From UBA3222 sp002363035 (lineage in GTDB: Bacteria; Verrucomicrobiota; Verrucomicrobiia; Opitutales; UBA9783), in NCBI GenBank assembly GCA_946646575.1, contig CAMPCR010000009.1, positions 1 to 24,135 of the forward strand: a DNA stretch of 24,135 nucleotides, read 5' to 3'. Numbering within the stretch: the stretch's first letter is position 1; each line of letters starts with the position of its first letter. Position numbers and translations under genes: made by a program. This document shows, one piece after another, positions 13,470-21,956 of the stretch. The notes beneath the pieces are model-generated. The model had not been told where the DNA came from and made no database searches. It saw only the letters and a list, made by a program, of their open reading frames with translations.

Positions 13470-15166
13470 AATTTCAAAATGTTTGTTTGCGGCGGCAATC
13501 CCGTGTAAGAAATGATACTGCTCGCAATTTCCTTAAAAAGCGGCGCCGCCGTGACGGAGCCGTATCCGGTACCCTGCACGTGCGGCGTATCGACGACCAC
13601 CGTTATTTGAAATTGCGGGCGGCGGTTTGGAAAAAATCCCGAAAATGACGCAACGTGTTGCGAATGCGAGTATTTGCCATCAACAATCTTTTGCGATGTT
13701 CCCGTTTTTCCTGAAACTGCATAACCGCGCACAAACGCTCTCGAATGTTCATCGAGCAACAGCAAATCGCGCATGGTTCGTGCGGTCGTTTCTTTCAAGA
13801 CCTTCCGCCGCATTTTCGGTTCAAAGGTATGAACGATTTCTCCTTTCGGGTTGTAAATGCGCTTAACGAACTGCGGATACATCAAAAAGCCGCCGTTGGC
13901 AATCGCTCCCACGGCATAATGCATTTGAAAAATCGAACAGGCGAGAGCATGCCCCATCGGAAGCCGCGTAATCGTTAAACCATCCCACTGTTTGATCGGG
14001 CGAAAAATGCCGCGCGTTTCTCCCGCAAATCCCGTTCGGGTTGTTTCGCCGAAACCGAAACGCCTTCCGTAGCCGTACAGACGTTCGGCACCGAGTTTGA
14101 ACCCGATTTGCACCGTTCCGCGATTGCTGGAATGATGCAAAATTTCGCTGACGTTCATCGTTTGGTCGAACGTCTTCCAGTCTTTCGGCAACGGCAATTC
14201 CTTCCCGCGATACGTCGCTTTCGACAATCCGCAGTTGAAGGTATCGGTCGTTTTGACAGCACCGCAATCGAGTGCCGCGGCAACGGTGATTGCTTTAAAC
14301 ACCGACCCGGGTTCGTAGACGTTCGAAAGCGCAACATTGGTCAATGCTTCCGTTTTATATTGTCGGTAACAATTGGAATCGAAAAACGGAACTGTCACGC
14401 ACGCCAGGACTTCGCCCGTCGCGGGACGCGTCACCAACGCCTGAATGGATTGCGCATGAAGGCGTTCCCGCGCTTCCGATAAAATTGCTTCAACCGACTG
14501 CTGAATGCGGTCGTCCAATGTCAGTTCAACGGTATAACCGTCCGTCGGCTCGAGAGTATGTTTGCGGTATTGTCGCATTTCGTCGCCTTTCCCGTTCACT
14601 TCGTACGCCACCCAACCGTCCTGTCCTTTGAGAAAAAACTGCATCAAGTTTTCGATGCCGCAAACGGGTTGCCCTTCGGTATTGATGAAACCGACGATGT
14701 AACTCATGCTCGGCGCATGCAGGTAACGCCGTTGAAATTTACGATTACCGTACACGCCCTTAATGCGCAGGGCTTTAATCTTTTCGTAAGACGCTTCAGA
14801 GACCTCTTTCGCCAGAGATTTCCATCGAATTTGCGACGGCTTCCAAAGATCTTCCAAATCGGACGGCGAAAGCTTCAAAATATCCGCCAATAACGGCAAT
14901 TTTTCGCGATCTTTCTCCAAAATTTGCGTTAAATCGACGCCGACGTCATAGACGGACTGTTGCAATGTTAAGGGATGCCCTTTGCAATCGATGACGGTTC
15001 CGCGCGAAGCGGGAATGATGCGGGTACGTTGGCGTGCGCTTTTTAGAAATCCGTCAAACCGATGTCCGTAATATCCCAGGTAAAGAAAACGCGAAGCAAT
15101 GACCGCAAATCCAGTCGCAAACAGTGCGACGACGGCATAACAGCGTTTTGAAAACAACGGTGACAT
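13466..15166 (-). CDS. ftsI: Division-type penicillin-binding protein (FtsI/PBP3)
   Basis: This class B transpeptidase cross-links septal peptidoglycan. The 566-residue protein has one N-terminal membrane anchor (about 8-30), a pedestal domain starting RTRIIPASRGTVID, and the transpeptidase motifs SVFK (288-291, nucleophile S288), SSN (346-348) and KTG (487-489). There are no PASTA repeats at the C-terminus, in contrast to Gram-positive and some other relatives. Its start overlaps the ftsL stop by one base (TGATG), and its stop overlaps murE by ATGA, so translation is probably coupled through the cluster. Confidence 0.95.
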   Translation of the reverse strand: MSPLFSKRCYAVVALFATGFAVIASRFLYLGYYGHRFDGFLKSARQRTRIIPASRGTVIDCKGHPLTLQQSVYDVGVDLTQILEKDREKLPLLADILKLSPSDLEDLWKPSQIRWKSLAKEVSEASYEKIKALRIKGVYGNRKFQRRYLHAPSMSYIVGFINTEGQPVCGIENLMQFFLKGQDGWVAYEVNGKGDEMRQYRKHTLEPTDGYTVELTLDDRIQQSVEAILSEARERLHAQSIQALVTRPATGEVLACVTVPFFDSNCYRQYKTEALTNVALSNVYEPGSVFKAITVAAALDCGAVKTTDTFNCGLSKATYRGKELPLPKDWKTFDQTMNVSEILHHSSNRGTVQIGFKLGAERLYGYGRRFGFGETTRTGFAGETRGIFRPIKQWDGLTITRLPMGHALACSIFQMHYAVGAIANGGFLMYPQFVKRIYNPKGEIVHTFEPKMRRKVLKETTARTMRDLLLLDEHSRAFVRGYAVSGKTGTSQKIVDGKYSHSQHVASFSGFFPNRRPQFQITVVVDTPHVQGTGYGSVTAAPLFKEIASSIISYTGLPPQTNILKL

Positions 15167-15465
15167 CAGCGGTTATAAGCCAAAGAAATTTTCACCGGAA
15201 GGCGGTTATCGTTGTTAATCCAAAGCATACGCCGTGCCGAATGTTTTGCGTAAAGAATTCCCTGTTGATGTTGCCAATGCGCCAGGTAAAGATCCATGCG
15301 CCGATCGAGCGTCCGTAACTTTTGCAGTTCCCTTTCCAGATTTTTTATCTGCAAGGCCTGCTTGGAAGCGGCATAGCGCATGCCGAACAGACTGAACGCA
15401 CCCGTTGTCGCCAGGCAAAAAAAGGCGACAATCCCGTATTTATACTTTAGGAGTTTCATATTCAT
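15166..15465 (-). CDS. ftsL: FtsL-like division protein
   Basis: The 99-residue protein has one membrane segment at about residues 10-29 followed by a coiled-coil stretch (about 33-58, LQIKNLERELQKLRTLDRRM), the plan of FtsL, which recruits FtsI and FtsW to the septum with FtsB and FtsQ. Sequence alone is too variable to name it; placement between rsmH and ftsI is the main evidence. Overlaps: ATGA with rsmH, TGATG with ftsI. Confidence 0.8.
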   Translation of the reverse strand: MNMKLLKYKYGIVAFFCLATTGAFSLFGMRYAASKQALQIKNLERELQKLRTLDRRMDLYLAHWQHQQGILYAKHSARRMLWINNDNRLPVKISLAYNR

Positions 15466-16373
15466 AACTTTTTTAAAATTCTCAGTTTCGCCGAACGTGC
15501 TCTCGGATTGGATGCAACCTCAGCCTCCGTCGCCGTTATCGGTTTGCGTGTCACCAATGTCGCCCGCACCGTTTTTAACTGTCGCGGTTGCGCATCGTCC
15601 CGCGTCAGACTGCGACCGCACCAATCGTAGAAATGCCGCTTCACGATACGATCTTCCAGCGAATGGAACGTAATCACCGCTAATAAACCGTCGGAGTTTA
15701 GGCATTCAAAAGCCGCCTTTAATCCGCGCTCCAGATGGTTCAGTTCGTCATTGACCGCAATACGCAACCCCTGGAACACGCGCGTCGCCGCATGTAGGTG
15801 AGGCTTTTTGGATTTGGCAATCGACGTATGCCGTTCCAGGAAAGCAACAAAATCCGTCGTTGTTTCCCAGTTTTCGTTTTCCCGATGTTCCAAAATCGCC
15901 CGCACGACCGATCGCCACTGCGGCTCCTCGCCGTATTCGCGAATAGCTTGTGTCAATGCTTCGGGAGAGGCTTTTTTCAAAAAATCGCGCGCCGACAAAC
16001 CGATAGTCGGGTTCATCCGCATGTCGAGCGGACCTTCATTGCGAAACGAAAACCCGCGCCTTGGTGTTTCAAGTTGGAACGAAGAAACTCCCAAATCCAA
16101 CAGGACGCCTTCAAAGGTTCGATGCAGGTCGGCGATTTCAGAAAAGTTGATTTGAAAAAACTCAAAGCGCGTCGGAAATTCTTTTTTCAGATATTCCGAA
16201 CGTCCAGACGCTTCCGGATCGGTATCGGTCGCAACAATATATAAAGAAGGGTTTTGTTTCAACAGAGCTTCGGAATGTCCGCCACCGCCGAACGTTCCGT
16301 CCCACACCGTTCCGCAAACGTCCTTAAACGCCTGCAGGATTTCTGTTTTTAAAACCGGTGTGTGCCCTTCCAT
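15462..16373 (-). CDS. rsmH: 16S rRNA (cytosine1402-N4)-methyltransferase RsmH
   Basis: RsmH (MraW) methylates N4 of C1402 in the ribosomal P site using S-adenosylmethionine. The 303-residue protein starts with HTPVL and has the SAM-binding DGTFGGGGHS (25-34), LLDLGVSSFQLE, RGFSFRNEGPLDMRM, and FHSLEDRIVKRHF near the C-terminus, all typical. The start follows the mraZ stop directly and the end overlaps ftsL by ATGA. Confidence 0.97.
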   Translation of the reverse strand: MEGHTPVLKTEILQAFKDVCGTVWDGTFGGGGHSEALLKQNPSLYIVATDTDPEASGRSEYLKKEFPTRFEFFQINFSEIADLHRTFEGVLLDLGVSSFQLETPRRGFSFRNEGPLDMRMNPTIGLSARDFLKKASPEALTQAIREYGEEPQWRSVVRAILEHRENENWETTTDFVAFLERHTSIAKSKKPHLHAATRVFQGLRIAVNDELNHLERGLKAAFECLNSDGLLAVITFHSLEDRIVKRHFYDWCGRSLTRDDAQPRQLKTVRATLVTRKPITATEAEVASNPRARSAKLRILKKL

Positions 16374-16374
16374 T

Positions 16375-16833
16375 CTACAATCCCAACTGTTGCAACAAGT
16401 TGCTCATTTCGTTCTCCTCGTCTTCGAACGAAACCTCACTGTACATGCGATAACGCTCCGGTTCCCAAATGTTGAAAGTCGCGTAACTGCCGACCAACAA
16501 TGCGTTTTTCTCCAAATGTGCATGTCGGATGAGCTTTTCGGACAGCGTAATGCGTCCTTGTTTATCGCAACCGAACGTATCGGCTTGAGAAAATAACTTT
16601 GCGAGTACCTTTTGTCCTTTCGTATCTCCCAGACTGACCGCCGACACTTTTTCTTCCAAACGCGCCACCATCTTCGGCGGATAAATCGTAATACAACCGA
16701 TAGGGTTCGGAAGCGCCAGGTATGCATCGGTTTCATCGCCGACAAATCGCCATTTTGACGGGATACACAGGCGGTTTTTCGCATCCAACTGGTGCGAAAA
16801 TTCACCGACAAAAATGTTTCCCAAAATTCCCAT
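16375..16833 (-). CDS. mraZ: Transcriptional regulator MraZ
   Basis: MraZ is the DNA-binding repressor encoded first in most division and cell-wall clusters. The 152-residue protein carries the two DxxxR motifs of its AbrB-like folds, DAKNR (17-21) and DKQGR (90-94), in the expected arrangement, with GEFSHQLD before the first. It heads six tightly packed genes through murF. The region upstream holds TGGG repeats every 10 bases inside the promoter, consistent with autoregulation. The ribosome site is weak (AAGG, 15 bases before the ATG). Confidence 0.96.
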   Translation of the reverse strand: MGILGNIFVGEFSHQLDAKNRLCIPSKWRFVGDETDAYLALPNPIGCITIYPPKMVARLEEKVSAVSLGDTKGQKVLAKLFSQADTFGCDKQGRITLSEKLIRHAHLEKNALLVGSYATFNIWEPERYRMYSEVSFEDEENEMSNLLQQLGL

Positions 16834-16858
16834 GCAGGTATCGACGCCTTATAAGTTC

Positions 16859-16900
16859 ACCACTTTGTTACATTGTCCCCCACAATCTCCCACCTGTCAA
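16859..16900 (-). promoter_or_regulatory. mraZ promoter with phased MraZ operator
   Basis: On the minus strand TTGACA (16900-16895), 17 bases, GACAAT (16877-16872), 38 bases before the mraZ ATG. TGGG at 16892-16889 and 16882-16879, TGTA at 16872-16869 and TGGT at 16862-16859 recur exactly every 10 bases. MraZ proteins are known to bind TGGG-type repeats with this period; here they lie between and after the -35 and -10 boxes, where a bound MraZ would block RNA polymerase. Confidence 0.75.
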
Positions 16901-17044
16901 CAATATCGACCCGATTTTTTTAAAAAACAAACATCAAAAATTTTTCGGGTACTTCGGAAGCGGAAAAGTAAAAATTTAAAGCACCGTATTAGTGAAAAAA
17001 ACGGGTGTGGGTGCCGTGCTTTGTATTCGCAAAAGCTATGTTTT

Positions 17045-17068
17045 ATTCGGCAAAAAAATTTGCCGAAT
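17045..17068. repeat. Perfect 10-bp inverted repeat with AAAA loop
   Basis: ATTCGGCAAA (17045-17054) and TTTGCCGAAT (17059-17068) are perfectly complementary around four A residues. No T run follows on the plus strand, so it is not a standard terminator. It could be a binding site for a dimeric regulator of the gene at 17168. Confidence 0.7.
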
Positions 17069-17130
17069 TTATCGAAAATTGCTTATAGACGCCTTTGTAA
17101 AAACAAATACACTCGGTTTTGAAAAAAATC

Positions 17131-17161
17131 TTGCGAACGCGGGTAACGCTGGAAGTATAAT
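17131..17161 (+). promoter_or_regulatory. Promoter of the YugP-type peptidase gene
   Basis: TTGCGA (17131-17136), 19 bases, then a perfect TATAAT (17156-17161). The ATG begins six bases later (17168), so transcription from this site would start at or very near the initiation codon. Confidence 0.5.
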
Positions 17162-17167
17162 AAAGGC

Positions 17168-17845
17168 ATGCAGGAATATCTCTATTACATTATTTTGCCG
17201 CTTGTTCTGGGGTTATGGGCGCAGTTTCAGGTACATTCCAAATACTCGAAATGGTCGCAGGTACGTTCCAAAAGCGGTGTTCGAGGGAAGGATGCGGCGG
17301 CGGCGGTGATGGAGCAAGCCGGCATTCACGATGTGGCAATTGTCCGTATCGAAGGAAAATTAACCGATCACTACGATCCAATCCATCGGCGGTTGGCGCT
17401 CAGTGAAGATAATTACAACGGCACGTCCTTGGCGGCGCTGGGTGTTGCGGCGCATGAAGCCGGGCATGCCGTTCAGCATAAAGAAGCTTATGCGCCATTA
17501 CAGTGGCGTTCGGCGTTGATTCCCGTAACAAATTTTTCCTGTCAGCTGTTGCCGTTTGTGATTCTCGGCGGAGTTTTTCTCAATTTCCTCGGATTGATTA
17601 AAATTGCGGTGTATATTTATCTCATTTTGGCGATTTTCCAGCTTGTGACGCTTCCGGTGGAATTTGACGCCAGTCGCCGCGCCAAAAAAGCTTTGGCGGG
17701 ATTATCGATTATCGACGAGGAAGAGCAAGTCGGCGTCGGCGAGACCTTAAATGCGGCGGCATTCACGTACGTTGCGGCGTTCATTGCTTCCCTCGGAACG
17801 TTGCTGTATTACTTGTCGATGTTATCCCGAAGACGCGATGACTGA
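17168..17845 (+). CDS. YugP-family zinc-dependent membrane peptidase
   Basis: This 225-residue protein belongs to the neutral zinc metallopeptidase family of Bacillus YugP. It has an N-terminal membrane segment (4-20), a cytosol-facing or membrane-associated domain with HEAGH (96-100, in AAHEAGHAVQH), hydrophobic segments at about 126-162, a likely third zinc ligand E165 in LPVEFDAS, and a C-terminal membrane segment (about 198-218). The start LGLWAQFQVHSKYSKWSQVRS is also family-like. The physiological substrate of the family is not established to my knowledge. The last bases overlap the Nudix gene by eight, so the two are likely co-translated. Confidence 0.9.
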   Translation: MQEYLYYIILPLVLGLWAQFQVHSKYSKWSQVRSKSGVRGKDAAAAVMEQAGIHDVAIVRIEGKLTDHYDPIHRRLALSEDNYNGTSLAALGVAAHEAGHAVQHKEAYAPLQWRSALIPVTNFSCQLLPFVILGGVFLNFLGLIKIAVYIYLILAIFQLVTLPVEFDASRRAKKALAGLSIIDEEEQVGVGETLNAAAFTYVAAFIASLGTLLYYLSMLSRRRDD

Positions 17846-18440
17846 GAAAAAACCTTCATGGACATGGGATAAGAAGCGTCCCGAACCGTGGGTTGTGGAT
17901 GCCGAAACAACGAAGGGTTCGTACTTTTTCGGCAATTTGTACACCTGCCGCGCGCATAATTCCAAGAGCTCGGTTGATTTCGATGTCATCGACGGCAAGG
18001 ATGTCGTTATCTGCCTTGCGATTACTTCGAAAAACGAACTGGTGCTTGTCAGCCAATTTCGTCCCGGGTGTAAAGACTTATCGTTGGAACTTCCGGGTGG
18101 CGGTATCGAAAAAGGTGAAGATCCAATACATGCCCTGCACCGCGAATTGCGCGAGGAAAGCGGTTATACGGGAGAAAATCCGATCTTACTTTACGCTTGT
18201 TATTTCAATCCGGCTTGTTTTAATTCGCACATTTATTTTTATCTCCTGCAAAATTGCGAAAAAACGTGCGATACGGATTTCGACCCGACGGAAGATTGCG
18301 CCACCTATCTTTTGCCACTCGAACATTTGGAGGATGCCATGGATCGGCAGATTTTTCAAAACGCCGTCACGGTGACGGCTTTGGGGTTGTTGCGATGTTG
18401 GTTGGTGAAACAAGGGGAAAAAACGTCATCGAGTATTTAA
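17838..18440 (+). CDS. Nudix hydrolase, ADP-ribose pyrophosphatase-like
   Basis: The 200-residue protein from ATG 17838 has a full Nudix box at 88-110: G88, E94, RELREESGY at 102-110. The upstream strand LVLVSQFRPG is the pattern seen in ADP-ribose and nucleotide-sugar pyrophosphatases (VRQYR). It would hydrolyse a nucleoside diphosphate linked to another group, with magnesium. The frame is open further upstream inside the peptidase gene, but the ATG overlapping the peptidase stop fits the alignment better. Exact substrate is not decidable. Confidence 0.88.
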   Translation: MTEKKPSWTWDKKRPEPWVVDAETTKGSYFFGNLYTCRAHNSKSSVDFDVIDGKDVVICLAITSKNELVLVSQFRPGCKDLSLELPGGGIEKGEDPIHALHRELREESGYTGENPILLYACYFNPACFNSHIYFYLLQNCEKTCDTDFDPTEDCATYLLPLEHLEDAMDRQIFQNAVTVTALGLLRCWLVKQGEKTSSSI

Positions 18441-18452
18441 CATCTGATGGGG

Positions 18453-18500
18453 AACGGTACATTTAGCGGATTTTTTCACCAAAAAGCGTAATTTACCGTT
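18453..18500 (+). terminator. Possible hairpin after the Nudix gene
   Basis: AACGGTA (18453-18459) pairs with TACCGTT (18494-18500), and an inner TTTTT-CACC-AAAAA stem lies between them. The T tract after the stem is short (TTTTAG), so a terminator role is tentative. The rest of the gap to 18728 is A/T-rich with no gene. Confidence 0.3.
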
Positions 18501-18684
18501 TTAGACAATACCTGCGTGGTACACGTTTGTTGTATATATGTATCCCTGCGCGTACGACTGTTTTTAAAATATCTGCTTAAAAATCCAAAATCCAACGATT
18601 ATCCGCGTCGGTATTGCAAAAAAATAACCTTTTTAAACAATAACTAAAAACACTTCCGAACAATAAAAAAACCTACGAAAAGTA

Positions 18685-18713
18685 TTGACAATTTTATAAA
18701 ATTTTGTTAAACT
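18685..18713 (+). promoter_or_regulatory. Plus-strand promoter-like site facing the pseudouridine synthase 3' end
   Basis: TTGACA (18685-18690), 17 bases of A/T-rich spacer, TAAACT (18708-18713). Transcription would run antisense into the end of the gene at 18729-19493. No plus-strand gene follows, so it is either a chance match in A/T-rich DNA or the start of a non-coding RNA. Confidence 0.3.
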
Positions 18714-18728
18714 TATCGCATCTTGTTT

Positions 18729-19493
18729 TTACATTTGCAACCAACTACATTCGATTGCGCATTTCCCAAAATCCCACTCCGAAGGATATTTGGCTTCGAA
18801 AGTTATCTTACCAAAGATAAAAGAAACCTTCTCTGCATGTAGATAAAGCCGTTCTGCTTTTAAACGTTTATTCCATGCAAAGTCGCCGTACGTTCTGTCG
18901 CCCAAAATCGGGAAACCGCGGGCGGCACATTGCACGCGCAGTTGGTGTGTACGCCCCGTGAGCGGTTGAAGTTCGATTAAACTCATGGTTTCGTTTTTAA
19001 AACGTATGGTTTTTAAAAGGCAGACTTTGGTTTTTGCCCACATACCGCGATCCTTGGTACAGCGTGTTCGAACGTAAGCCCCTTTGTGTTGAACATCCAG
19101 GCAATCGCGCCAAACAAGCGGCTTTTCGGGGAAAAATCCTTTAACGATCGCATGATAAATTTTTTGCACGCGATGTATTTTAAAAAGTGCGCGCACCTGT
19201 TGCGTTGCTTCAAAATCCGTGCTCAACAACATCAACCCCGATGTCGGGCTGTCCAAGCGATTGAGGAGGTAAATGTAATTTTCGCCGATTTTGTAGGCTT
19301 CTTTTTCCAAATCGTACGGTGCTTCCAGCAACGCCTGCTGACAAATTTCGTTATCATTAGGATGCGACCGAACACCGCATGGTTTATAAACGGCGAGTAC
19401 GGATGAAATGGATTTGACAACAAAAACACCCGCATGCCACGGAAGATTGACATTAATCTGTTCCGAAGAACTTTGTTGCCCAACCGCCTCCAT
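18729..19493 (-). CDS. RluA-family pseudouridine synthase
   Basis: This enzyme of the RluA/RluC/RluD family isomerises uridines in rRNA or tRNA. Motifs from ATG 19493 (254 residues) are LAVYKPCGV (about 33-41), LLNRLDSPTSGLML with the catalytic D81, LTGRTHQLRVQ and GDRTYG, with the final beta strand LYLHAEKVSF. There is no N-terminal S4 domain, so it is the short form; RluA, TruC or a related specificity cannot be fixed. A TTG two codons upstream is an alternative start; the ribosome site is poor in either case. Confidence 0.88.
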   Translation of the reverse strand: MEAVGQQSSSEQINVNLPWHAGVFVVKSISSVLAVYKPCGVRSHPNDNEICQQALLEAPYDLEKEAYKIGENYIYLLNRLDSPTSGLMLLSTDFEATQQVRALFKIHRVQKIYHAIVKGFFPEKPLVWRDCLDVQHKGAYVRTRCTKDRGMWAKTKVCLLKTIRFKNETMSLIELQPLTGRTHQLRVQCAARGFPILGDRTYGDFAWNKRLKAERLYLHAEKVSFIFGKITFEAKYPSEWDFGKCAIECSWLQM

Positions 19494-19691
19494 CCTCAAT
19501 CATTGTAAATGCGTCTGTGTCAAAACTTCAAACATCGATGCAAAAATCTTTTCCGAACAACCTCTGTTTTTTTATGAAATTTTGTTTTTTCGTTAAACGA
19601 CATACGCGATTTCTAAACGGAGCATTTTTGGCAACAATGTTCCCCACCCTGCTTTAAATATCTGCTATTACACTGTTCCCGACGATAATTA

Positions 19692-21677
19692 TCATCGCAG
19701 CACCCGATAAACCACAAAGCACAGCACGTAGGCAAAGCCGTTCATGAAGATAAACTGCAACAACGGCAAACGCCACGTTTGAGCTTCCGCCTTGACCAAC
19801 ATCAACGTCCCGATGCATTGCAGGGAAAACATGAAAAACAAAATCAACGATACGCAGGTTGCAAACGAATAAATCGGCTTCCCTTCGGCGTCCTTTGCCT
19901 GTTGCAGATATTCGCGCAAACAACCCGGTTCCTTTGCATCCGCATTATACAGGACGCCCAAGGTGGAAATAAAATTCTCGCGCGCATCGAAGGAGCTCAG
20001 CAACGCAATGCCCAGGTTGCCGTCGAAACCGATCGGACGCAAAACTTTTTCCAATTTTTCGCCGACCCAATGCACACAGTCGACTGTTTCTCCGGAACGC
20101 GTTATCTTCGTGTGTAGGCAAAGCCAGAGTATAATACTGCACGCCAACACCACCGTGCCCGCTTTCCGTAGAAAAAAGAGTGTTTGCGACTTCATCAGCT
20201 TTAAAATGTACGTCCATTGCGGGCTGAGAAGCGGCGGTACTTCGGCAACGGACACCGAACCGCGGGTTTTGAAGAAAAAAGTACGTATTGCCGCCGCCAA
20301 CAACAACGCCGCCGCCAAACCCGTCATGTAAATGGCAATTACCAGCAACGTTTTGCCACACGGCGTCATGTCTTTAAACAAAAGTGAAATCAGCAACAAG
20401 TAGATAGGGACGCGACTGGCGCAATTCACCCAGGGTGCCACAAAGAGCGTTGTTAAGCGCTCCTGGCGATTGGAAACGCAACGCGTCTGCATGATGCCCG
20501 GAACGGTGCAGGCGTAGCAGGAAACGAGTGCCACGAACGACGATCCCGAAAGACCGATTTTTTTCATCCATCGATCCAGCAAAAACATGACGCGCGCCAG
20601 ATAACCTGTGTTTTCCAAAATTCCGAGGCAGGCAATCACCAGAACAAATTGCGGCAAAAACAGCAAAACATTCCCCGAACCGCCCAAAACGCCTTCCGTC
20701 AGCAACGAACGCCACCACGTATCGGGCAACCACGCTTTGAGTCCGCTTTGAAGCGATTCGATCCCCCATTCGCACAGCCGCATCGGATATTCCGAAAGCG
20801 TAAAAACCGTCAAGAGCATCGAAAACGCAATCATTCCCATTGTCGCCAACCCCCAAAACGGATGCAGAAACACCCGATCCCAATCAAAAGACGAAGGTTG
20901 TCCTGAAACGTGCCGAATGCATTGCGCGACCACATTCTCAATCCATCGGTAACGCGCGGTCGTTGCCTGTGTTTTCCAATTCGTAACGGTTTGATTTAAA
21001 GCTTCCTCCGTTTGAACGAAACGCTCCTCGTGCTCCGTCGTGAACGCCTTTCGTTGCGCACGATCCTGCAACAGCAACAAACCGCACCATCCGCTTGACA
21101 GATTTATTTTTTCCGCCAATTTATCCCGTAATACTTCGCCTTCATTCGGAAATGAAATATGAAAGTCATTCGTTTTTTTAAACAAATCGCGCGTTACGAC
21201 ATCGCGCAACTGCCGACGACGTACCGCTGTCCGTGAGGACAAATAAATCACGGGTGCCGGCAACGCACGTTCCAGGGAGGCTTTGTCGAGCATATGCCCC
21301 TGTTTTTGCAGGCGAAACGAGAAATGAACGGCAAAACAAATCGGCAAGCCCAATTCCAAAAGCTGTGTTCCCAGAAACAGACTGCGCTCCAAAGACCGCG
21401 CGTCCAGAACGCACAAAAGTCGCGTTTGTTCATCAGTATGACGGAGTAAGTCGAAAATTTCCCGATCTTCCGATGTTCCGACCGACAGCCCGTAGGCACC
21501 CGGCAAATCGTACACTGTCGTTTTTTGCCCGAAATTATCCAAAAAACTTCCGTTCTGAATGCCGTGAGTGACCCCGACGTAATTGGCAACCCGCTCGTGC
21601 GCCCCCGTTAAATCGTTGAACAGGGTCGTTTTCCCGCAGTTCGGATTGCCTATGATGATGATTCGACGGTTACTCAC
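19692..21677 (-). CDS. feoB: FeoB-family ferrous iron transporter with degenerate G4 motif
   Basis: FeoB brings ferrous iron across the inner membrane. The 661-residue protein starts at GTG 21677 and has a GTPase-like domain: GNPNCGKT (10-17), NYVGVTHG (32-39) and DLPGAYGLS (57-65). The G4 position, NxxD in FeoB (NMLD in E. coli), reads HFSF (118-121), so guanine specificity is probably lost or altered. A spacer helix region follows to about 270, then the membrane part with Gate-type LGGSGNVLLFLPQ (331-343), the CTVPGIM motif (390-396) and PWVNCASRVPIY (415-426). It is somewhat short for FeoB. No feoA is visible beside it and no convincing Fur box precedes it. A relative with a different metal or role is possible. 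Confidence 0.85.
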   Translation of the reverse strand: MSNRRIIIIGNPNCGKTTLFNDLTGAHERVANYVGVTHGIQNGSFLDNFGQKTTVYDLPGAYGLSVGTSEDREIFDLLRHTDEQTRLLCVLDARSLERSLFLGTQLLELGLPICFAVHFSFRLQKQGHMLDKASLERALPAPVIYLSSRTAVRRRQLRDVVTRDLFKKTNDFHISFPNEGEVLRDKLAEKINLSSGWCGLLLLQDRAQRKAFTTEHEERFVQTEEALNQTVTNWKTQATTARYRWIENVVAQCIRHVSGQPSSFDWDRVFLHPFWGLATMGMIAFSMLLTVFTLSEYPMRLCEWGIESLQSGLKAWLPDTWWRSLLTEGVLGGSGNVLLFLPQFVLVIACLGILENTGYLARVMFLLDRWMKKIGLSGSSFVALVSCYACTVPGIMQTRCVSNRQERLTTLFVAPWVNCASRVPIYLLLISLLFKDMTPCGKTLLVIAIYMTGLAAALLLAAAIRTFFFKTRGSVSVAEVPPLLSPQWTYILKLMKSQTLFFLRKAGTVVLACSIILWLCLHTKITRSGETVDCVHWVGEKLEKVLRPIGFDGNLGIALLSSFDARENFISTLGVLYNADAKEPGCLREYLQQAKDAEGKPIYSFATCVSLILFFMFSLQCIGTLMLVKAEAQTWRLPLLQFIFMNGFAYVLCFVVYRVLR

Positions 21678-21891
21678 CTTACCTTGATGCTTTTTCTTTA
21701 AACCTGTCAGAAAACCTAAAACCCGCTAAAGTAGCCACACTAATGTCATCCTTTTTTTGCGCAACAAACAAGATTTTTCGCTGCCTGCTGTTTATAAATT
21801 GCCTGCGTTATGTCGCTTAACTAATATAAATGATGTGAACAACTGTGCCTTTTGTCTTAAGATCATATCTCTTTTTGCAACAAAACCGCTG

Positions 21892-21897
21892 TATAAT
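21892..21897 (+). promoter_or_regulatory. -10 element upstream of the DUF4340 gene
   Basis: A perfect TATAAT preceded directly by TG lies 60 bases before the ATG at 21957, but no good -35 box is present at 16-18 bases. The remainder of the 279-base feoB-DUF4340 gap is A/T-rich, with no gene or riboswitch that I recognise. Confidence 0.4.
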
Positions 21898-21956
21898 AAT
21901 GTGAGAGTGGAAAGCTTGAAGTTTTTTCTCTGAAACATATCCGAAAGACACATAGC

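Larger units (their letters stand above)
16834..17167. other. Divergent intergenic region, mraZ and YugP-type gene
   Basis: These 334 bases hold the mraZ promoter with its operator, an A/T-rich middle, a perfect 10-bp inverted repeat, and the promoter of the plus-strand peptidase gene, listed separately. I see no coding sequence; a plus-strand open frame from 16992 has no recognisable content. Confidence 0.6.

Noticed and set aside
19684..19693. GATAATTATC palindrome resembling part of a Fur box
   Set aside because: It overlaps the feoB stop codon rather than its promoter and is only half the length of a Fur site; probably chance.
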